64,000 bases of DNA from contig JAOALB010000081.1 in NCBI GenBank assembly GCA_025331125.1, forward strand, positions 124,001-188,000, read 5' to 3'. Both the position numbers and the translations under genes were made by a program. The notes under the pieces were generated by a model. The model was not told the origin of the DNA. It searched no databases and saw only the letters and a program-made list of their open reading frames with translations. Source of the stretch: Mycogone perniciosa (taxonomy: Eukaryota; Ascomycota; Sordariomycetes; Hypocreales; Hypocreaceae). Shown one piece after another: positions 56,565 to 64,000 of the stretch; position 1 is the stretch's first letter; each line of letters opens with the position of its first letter.

Positions 56565-58081
56565 GACTCTTGGAGCCCAGCGACGGCAGACAGTGCAGCT
56601 GGGCTCTGACAATCAATCGGGAAGGCCACGATAGTATGTGTTTCTCGGCGAATTGGCGGTTGCGGCTAAGGCGTCCGAAGGGGAATCGATTATGCGTGCT
56701 ACGGTCTTAGCGGCAGCATTCGACCATAGGCGGATTCGGTGCTGGAGTCAAAGCCGAGAAGCGCTGTGCCATTGCCGCCTGAGCAGGAGATGTTTCGGAC
56801 GTCGTTATCGAAAGAGCGTGTGTACTTGGTATCTCAACGGGTGTGGTGGTCAGTGGGCAACTGGCTTGCGGTCTCGCCGGAGGAATCAAATCGGCTCGAG
56901 TCGGTCGAAGATGAAGGAGTGAATCAGGCCTATCACGGGATACGTCCGCATGGGTCAAGTGAGCGCGCGGCAGTCGAGATGGTCGGGACGGAGTTTCCTT
57001 GTTGAAGGAGCGGAAGCATGCAACAGCAGGCAGCGAGAACAGAGAGAGGCGAAGCCGCAGAGTCACAGACCTGCGCAGGTCGTCGCAGACGCGCTTTGCG
57101 CAGGACGCATCAACGAATGAATATGCTGTCGGACCGAAGAATTGTGGTGTTGCTGGTGTCGTCGCGCCGTGCCGTTAGTTTGGAAGTAGGGAGAGAGTGG
57201 TGGAGGGCAGCCGTCATCGAGAGGAAAAAATAACCTTAGCTTAGGTGGTGTCGGAGTAATACATACATACGAGTTCCAGGTAACGTTAGGTTGTCTGTCT
57301 AAGAATCCCCCAGGGGAAAAAAAAACAGGGAGCCGACTCGCAAATGTTAGCAGCAATGAGAGGCACGCAATGCAGCGGACTCCAATGACCGCGCCGACAA
57401 AGGCGATGCACCCCAGACAGCAGCGTCCGTCCGTAGCACCAGCTCGCGGGGTTCGAGCCGTAGATATGAAGGTTTCCGGCCGCACTGCGTGGTTGAGGGG
57501 GGTGGTGCGCAGGGCAAAATTTGTGAAGCATGCGCGCTGCGCTGGTCATTCGTTGCGCCCTGTGAGTCGTTGAGGTCCGACCGAGGGCAAAAAGGAATGC
57601 CGACCAGGTGCAGGGGGTGCACTCTGAACCACCGGTAGCGTCGCGGTAGCGCCCTGCCACTCCCTGGAGGTGCGTGCCTCCACTGTTCCAAGCGCTATGG
57701 CTGCAGGTGCTGCGGAGGCCGTCCAGCGCGTCCCTCCAACTGGCTTCTGGTGCCTGGCGAGCGTTGCAGCCCTGACCCAGTAAAAAAAAACTAGACTCCG
57801 CTAGAGGTTGCATGGAAGTTGCATGGCAAAAAGCCCTGGGCTTCCCGATCGTGCAGCCATCCATCATCCCATGCACCTGTTCCCATTTCCATTGCTCCCC
57901 TTCGTGCGCTTCGTAACGGCTAGCATATAGTTAGCATACTAGGTAAATCGGATTGGATGCGTCTTCATAAATTCATGATATCATTCATTCATCGATCGAC
58001 ACGCCTAATAAACACAGCGCGTTTCTTATGTCGGAGCTAAACCACTTCGTAGATGGATGATGTTTGCGCATCATTAATTAG

Positions 58082-58345
58082 TACTCCGTAGACATTCATT
58101 CCATCGTCCATTTCCAACAAGCTGCACGCACTTGGTTGATTTCTACATGAATGTTACGGAGTACGGAGTACTCCGTACAGTCGGCGACTTCTCCTGCGTC
58201 CGTGCTATACGAAGTACTACTACGGAGTACTACTACCATCTATGTACGGAGTACGACTCGGTTCGTCCGTAATCACGAAATAATACACGTAGATTACGAG
58301 TAAGTACTATACGAGGACGACGGAATATAACGCTCGTACTCCGTA
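58082..58345. repeat. Dense cluster of the 9-bp motif with nested palindromes
   Basis: Seven exact copies in 264 bp: 58082, 58155, 58162, 58169, 58221, 58245 and 58337. Three overlap head to tail and head to head in 58155-58177. Confidence 0.85.
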
Positions 58346-58658
58346 CTGAACACTTGGTCGTGACGGACCAACAAGGACCTTTTTCTGCCTCCTCGCATAG
58401 CCAGCCTGTTTCGAACATGTCAGGCGCTCGGTAAGAAGGAAACCACATGGCGATGCCAGCTACTACTACTACTAGTACTATCTGCTACTGCATCTGATCT
58501 GTCAATTCAGCTTCATGGCATCTCTGTTTGCTTTTTCTTCAATGGCCGGGCTGATCATGAAACTCCGGCTACATGCATTTTGTTCAAACAAGTGCGGGGA
58601 GGCATTTGATTGGAGGCAATGCGTGGAACGTTTGGACGCGGGCTTATCTGATCCGTTT

Positions 58659-58684
58659 GTCTGTCTGTTGTCTGTCTGTCTGTC
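58659..58684. repeat. TGTC tetranucleotide run
   Basis: TGTC/CTGT units with one interruption, inside the gene desert. Confidence 0.75.
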
Positions 58685-61580
58685 AACAACACCACGAAGC
58701 TGTCTTGTCTGAAGCAACTGTTTTGTGTTGTGTTTTGCAATCTCTTCTCGGCCCTTTCTTCATTTTCTCCTGACGCGACCATGTCTAGACTACTCTGTCC
58801 TCCTTGCTAGTTTGCATTTCCCCCAATACTATGAGCATTCCATCACAATGACAGAATTGATGAGACGAAGGAGAGCAACTTCATTCTGCAGCAACCAGCA
58901 ACGCCCCCTGGTCAAAAGCAGGGGGTCTGTTCCTTGTAGGTTCGAGCTTGTGCCTTGCATACTCCGTATTACTCCGTAGGCGATTTCAGGTTTTTCTGAT
59001 CCTGACTCAGGGGACGTGCATTCCCCACGCCGCGTACGCATATGGTTTATGCCGCCTAAATTGGACGTCGGTCTGTCTGTGTCTGTGTGCGTGCGTTTGC
59101 ATGTATGATACATATGATACGAGTGCTTGGTACGGAGCACGGAGTAGCATTCTGTACAACATGCTCGTGAGCATATGCATTGTTTCGTAGTATTTTCAAA
59201 TTTTGACTAAGCATTCCGCATGTTCAGGACACGATTAACTCCCATCCTTCCCTGAAGTTAATATGTCCTCCATTATCACTATCATTAATATTATCTCTCT
59301 CCTTCTACTGCTAGCCTGTCTCGGCCCGGCCGCCACTCTCCGGATCGGCGCGTGGATGATACGGGGAACTCCGTAGAGAAACATACTCGTAAGCAAACAA
59401 ACAAAAAACACCGAAGGGTCTAAAAACGTGGGTAATAGCATCTGCTCATTTCCTTTTCCCACTTCGCTCTGTTGCCCGATTATAGTGTCTACCACTCCAT
59501 ATTAGGGTAGGGCACGGAGTAAGTACTAGCAATAATATCTCCTCCGTCCTTGAACCAAACACACCAACAATGCAAGATACCAATGGCTTCTCTGATAAGA
59601 CTTTGCTACGGAACCAACCAACACAAGTCATGACGAGTACAACCCCATAGCAAAAGCAACTACTTCGTATACTTCATGTTTTCTTTTTTGTAACACCATT
59701 TCTGACTAGAGAATTTTTCATCCCTTCAACTGTTGTGTTTCGACATTGCATTTGTGGCCGGCTGCCAAGCAACCAAGCAGCCAAACAAATTCTTCAAATC
59801 CGTAGGGAGTACTACCTTGGCCACTACTACAGTGTGCATGATGCGTGTTAACCGAGTGCAACTCAACCATTTGCTTCTTCTTCGTCTTGTCGTTTTTTAC
59901 TTATTGGATATGTCGAGGGCGCAGCTCCGTGGCGTGATGTTTGCAGCTTCACCGGCCAGCCTACCCTGTTGTTGGTCTGCAACTTTGATAGTAATGTGTC
60001 TCGAATATGCACATCACATTAAATGTCTTCTTTTCTCTCATTTTTCTTTCTTTTTTTTTTTACGTAGGTCTCAACTACAAACGACTTCTCTCAGGTTCGG
60101 AAACCCCCTTGTCTGTCTCGTTCCGTCTCAGGCCGTTTCTCTAGTGCTATTCGCAAAAAAAAAAAGCATTTTCGCATGTATGCTGTTTGCCGCGACCCGC
60201 GCATGGATCTCGCCACCTATTGGTAGCCTTGTTGTCACCATTTCAGCTCCTGTGAAAATCCCTTGCATTGAGATGCCGCTCTCCCAACACCCGCTCCGTG
60301 TTCTCTTTTCTCGTTTCGATATAATTTTCGGTAAACATTTGATATGCAGCGATATCCAGGTCGGAATTTAATGGGGTCTCCCTCACTCCCTTTCTATGTA
60401 CTGTTTTGGTGATGAACCTGTGGGGACTTTGGATCTTGTCTCCAGCTAATTTTCTATGACCTTATCATTGTTATCCTATGGCTAGTACTAGCTACATCGA
60501 TTTGCCAGGCTCAACCTCTTAGATTCGCTAGGGAAATCACAGCAACCAATTGGACTGCGTTCCCAACAATGGTCAATAACGCCATTCGTTAATCTCCCTA
60601 CTCCGTAGACCTCAGCCGAAAGATGGATTGTGGGGTATCTCCACTACCCCTCACACGGTATCGTTCGTGAACCTTGTCATTGCACAATTATAATGAGAGT
60701 TGATGAGATAGTATGTATCAGTACCTACTCCGTACTCCGTACAGTAATACAGTCTCTTATGAAAGGCCACCGATAATTCTCACCTTCACCATCAAGCAGC
60801 TCCAGCAACTGGTTGTCAGGCATTCGAAGCCAATCTTGAGTTGAGACTCATAGCTGACTGCAGTCCGGCAACGGAGATTTAATGACATTTATGCTGGTTC
60901 TCGGTTCAAGATTTTCTATGCATCGATCAGCCTCCAGGAGCTTTAATGTTTTATTTCCCCAGCTTCCCCCCCTCTGTCGCATCCGTCATGCTGAGGATGC
61001 AGCAGGACAGCGGTCCGGAAAGCCGCATCAAGAAGTCAGCCACTATGAGCGGAGGGAATACCATTACGGTTGATGTCATCAAAGGCAAGATTTGGCTCTG
61101 CACTTGGTCAAATTAGACAAACCAAGCAAGCCTTCGTCACATGGGGCCATTGGATAGGGTTATCCTGTCGGAGGCTATCCGATGTGCCAGAGCCTCCACC
61201 CCAGCATGCAGTGTGCTGAGACATGCATCTTCGCATCGGTGAACGCCCGTAGTCAATTAGCAGAATGCTACGACGCGGCGATGCAAGTGCCTACGCTGCT
61301 ACGTAGGATCATCTAGATGCTTCCAATATTCCGCGTTAATGCAAGGACGGCAGCGTTCGGCGACTTGTTCGCGCCGCTCCCGCGATAAAATGTCATATTA
61401 GTGTCAGCTTAGTAGTACTTGCGCAGCAAACTTTGATAATTCTCTTTATTCTAACGATATGAGAAGTATTACTCCGTACTACGTTTCCTATTGGTTGCCT
61501 AGTTGTGCACGGGTGCTACTGGAGAATGTAGATAATTATTAATCTTATATTTCCTACGTGTTCTCTACTATTCAATACAG

Positions 61581-61596
61581 TACTCCGTACGGAGTA
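61581..61596. repeat. Overlapping palindromic pair of the 9-bp motif
   Basis: TACTCCGTACGGAGTA is a perfect 16-bp palindrome formed by two copies that share TA. Confidence 0.85.
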
Positions 61597-63328
61597 GGGT
61601 GCGAAATAATGCAGTTCTTTAACAATATGAAGTACAGTGCATTACCAGAGACACTGATGCATAATACTCCGATTGCGGCCAATATGCTGCACGCACCTAA
61701 AGGAGTAGCAAATAATACCCAGTGGAGTAATGTTCTATTGATGCTTCAGGAGATGGTAGGCAGAAACAAGCAACGCGTTCACCATAACATGTACTCCGTA
61801 TACATTACACAGACAACCCATCCAAAAACTGGGCAGAAGACGTAAGCACTTAACTCCTAAGCATAAGCGCATAGAGATGAAGGAACAGCAACTTGTCGTT
61901 TCGGAGTTGGTGTAAATGTATTATCTCCGATATTCAGGCGTGCATAAGGGGATAGTACCATTTATCTCTGCTCTAGGGGGAAGTATTAATGGGTCAAGAA
62001 AAGAAACGTTTTCTGCAGTTTCAAAAACAAGGTGGAATGCCTCGACGGCTGCGGAGTATGTGGAGAGGAGAGAGCTTTGTGGGAAATGTGCTCGTTTTGG
62101 AGCGTTTTATAGCGCCATTCGTGGCCGAATAAGGGAGAATGTCCTGTCCAGAAGAGGAAATGTTGTGACAACGTGCATTGGTGCGGCCCGACAATAGGCG
62201 ATCCATTGGGGGTGTTTTGCATCAGGGGCGGAAACTGATAGAATCCCACACAGTGCAGTGCACACGATAAACAGGGTTGTACTTCTCCATTTTATCGCAT
62301 AGACAGAGTACTCCGCAAATACTCCGTATTATGGGCCTGATTCACTTGAGCACGCGAGACAGCCGAGTGGAGGTGATTGGCAGTGATGGGCAGTGATGGG
62401 CAGCCGGAATGCTGATATCCGAGGTCCTGGAGCTCTCTGATCCTAACACGGGGTACGGAGTGTTAGTACGAGTAGTAGTACTAGTGGTAATTCTATCACG
62501 TGACCACCAATCGTGACATTGATGATGACGCCTTCGAACAGGAACTAACTGCCGGTACGTACCTTCGGTTTTCAAGGCACCCTGCACTAGTCCGTTTCCG
62601 GACCAAGGTGTGTGCCTAGTGGATGGAGTCCGCTGAAGCCTTCACCACACAGCCAACCACAGCGCCTAGTCTGGACCCAAGCTTCTCGTTGCTCAGCTCC
62701 GTTCATCTGCACACGCCCAAGGACGTGGGCGGCCCCCATTTTTGGCCTCAGGCTGCCTGTCTGCGCAAACAACTGTGCTGCAGCAGTCTTTTGCTGCAGA
62801 GAGTGATGAGCTGTGTCTAAATGCTGGGCGAGGCTCGCTCCCCTCTTCCGCTGCGTCCTTCGCACACGCCTCTCCCTCCTTCAGAAGTCTCCAGAAGTCT
62901 CCCCCCCCATCCGGCCCGGTGTCACTCACTGCCCTTCTGCTGGTGACGACGCTGGAGCAACATGCTGGGCCACCGCGTGAGTTTAGGCGGCGCAAGCCCA
63001 CTGACGGTACCTGCAATTAGTTATCTGGGTACATCCAGCACGAGTACACACTCGTACCATATGTGAGAGAGGAGCAGGACAGCACAGTGGTAGGACAAGC
63101 AGCAATGCCGCTCCCCAGACAAAGCCAACCAGCCAGCCAGCCAACCGGCCAGCCCAGTTGTGGTAAGACTGCAGAGCACTGTAAGCTTTGCCCCGTGCCT
63201 CCCACCCTCCCTCTGCTGCGCTCGCGCGCTCTCGTCCTCTCTCACTCTCTCTTCCTTCTGCTCCCCCCTTCTCGCGCTCTCTCTTCCTCTCTCCTCTTCT
63301 CTTTTCCTCTCTCCCATCGTCCTTTTAC

Positions 63329-63335
63329 TATATAA
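63329..63335 (+). promoter_or_regulatory. Probable TATA box
   Basis: TATATAA about 100 bp before the ATG at 63432, just after a CT-rich tract (63220-63325). This TATA plus pyrimidine-tract arrangement is typical of strong fungal promoters. Confidence 0.6.
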
Positions 63336-63431
63336 GCCTCCTGTTCCCCCACTGTTGTTGGGAGCATCCCCCAGCGCCGTCTACAACCACCCAATCGCAA
63401 CTCCATCCTACAAATACCACCCATAATCATA

Positions 63432-64000
63432 ATGTCTACCCGCAAGCGAGGGCGCGAGGATGAGGAGGAAGAGCTTGTCTCCCTCCCCGAAGAAGATGAC
63501 GGTGAGGAGGAAGAGGAGTAAGTTGATCCTGTCTCCCATCATTGCGTTTTGATGAAGCTCGCCTTGTCGCGATACACGCGCAGCATTATCAATTCGTCGC
63601 TATTGTTCATAGACCTGCAGCTAGCTAGCTATGCGTGTGGGGGTTGTCTCGCGCTCATGGTGACAGCTCTGGATATCGCACCTTGCCATCTCGGATCTCG
63701 TGTCAAAACGTATACTAACAAGATGTGATTAGATACATCTCTACCGGAGATGAAGATGAAGGCGAAGATGATGAAGACGCCGAAGAGGAATATGATGATG
63801 AAGAGGGCATTGAGGAGGCTGAAGCCGAAGGCGCCGAGGAGGCCGGGACGAACGGTGTGAATGGTAAGCCAGACTCTCCGCCCACCAGCACCGCTTTCCC
63901 ACCCCCTGTTCTATCTCCGTCTGGTCGCATTCTTGACGCGATCATGCGCGCCTTGTTGAACATTTCGCGCTCTCCTGCCCTCCTTCGATTTTGCGAGGTG
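63432..64000 (+). CDS. Acidic N-terminus of an unidentified protein (partial)
   Basis: Exons 63432-63517 and 63733-63863 flank a 215-nt intron (GTAAGT to GATTAG); a second intron starts at 63864 (GTAAGC) and runs to or past the window end. The 72 readable codons start MSTRKRGREDEEEELVSLPE and are about half Asp and Glu, with a basic cluster at residues 4-8 that could be part of a nuclear signal. Such tails are common in histone chaperones and chromatin factors, but the family cannot be named from this part. Confidence 0.7.

Larger units (their letters stand above)
56565..63431. other. Gene desert, 6.9 kb
   Basis: Between two divergently oriented genes. The first kilobase is GC-richer (TBC promoter); 57.9-62.6 kb is AT-rich and carries 17 exact 9-bp motif copies. 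The longest open frame (59733-60371, plus) has no family features and unlikely composition. From about 63.2 kb a CT-rich tract leads to the next gene. A long non-coding transcript or very long leader is possible but not shown. Confidence 0.5.

Noticed and set aside
57450..57475. GGTTCGAGCC, a good match to a tRNA B-box
   Set aside because: Flanking bases do not form a T-arm stem and there is no A-box at the right distance.
59733..60371. 212-codon open frame in the gene desert
   Set aside because: Cys/Phe/Leu-rich composition, homopolymer runs and no family motif; it looks like chance in pyrimidine-rich DNA.
1..64000. CRISPR array, prophage or bacterial operon signals
   Set aside because: Spliced eukaryotic genes throughout; no spaced direct repeats of CRISPR type were seen.

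Overview
The window looks like a chromosome arm segment of a filamentous ascomycete (Pezizomycotina), most likely a Sordariomycete of the order Hypocreales. The order is an inference from gene content and style; I could not search a database. Direct signs are: short introns (46-90 nt, mostly GTRNGT donors, CTRAC-like branch sites and YAG acceptors), roughly one gene per 2-3 kb in the gene-rich parts, a complete eukaryotic housekeeping set, and long AT-richer intergenic blocks. Splice sites were placed by eye and checked by reading-frame arithmetic, so each exon set is a prediction.

Bases 1-23556 are dense with conserved genes: the C-terminal end of an FAD-dependent amine oxidase (+), a mitochondrial PP2C phosphatase (-), SSF1 (-) and RRP3 (+) sharing a divergent promoter, a serine beta-lactamase-like hydrolase (-), HIR3 (-) divergent from a BCH1/BUD7-type ChAPs protein (+), GPN1 (+) convergent with RPB12 (-), a HIT hydrolase (+), an aldo/keto reductase (-) and a small VOC/glyoxalase-fold protein (-). 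Bases 23557-27585 are a decayed zone with a small terminal-inverted-repeat element (23774-23986), a minisatellite and a 2OG-Fe(II) oxygenase-like pseudogene with stops and frameshifts. Bases 27836-32013 hold a cytochrome b5/NADH-b5-reductase fusion (-) divergent from a cytochrome P450 (+), which could be redox partners. Bases 32751-34181 are a Ty1/copia gag-protease relic with two in-frame stops. An AT-hook protein follows (35463-36422), then a 4-kb block without a recognisable gene.

Bases 40507-56564 are again dense: a CSC1/TMEM63-type channel (+), an alcohol acetyltransferase-family protein (-), a large disordered protein with one C-terminal membrane segment (+), RRP1 (-), a ubiquitin-conjugating enzyme (+) and a TBC-domain Rab GAP (-). 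Bases 56565-63431 form a gene desert of nearly 7 kb. The window ends inside a new gene with a very acidic N-terminus (63432 onward).

Functional themes are ribosome biogenesis (SSF1, RRP3, RRP1), chromatin and RNA polymerase assembly (HIR3, GPN1, RPB12) and membrane traffic (ChAPs, TBC GAP). The most striking unexplained signal is a short near-palindrome, TACTCCGTA/TACGGAGTA. I count 33 exact copies, all in non-coding DNA, against about 0.5 expected by chance. They are sometimes arranged as perfect hairpins, and a sister motif TACTTCGTA/TACGAAGTA adds about 13 more.
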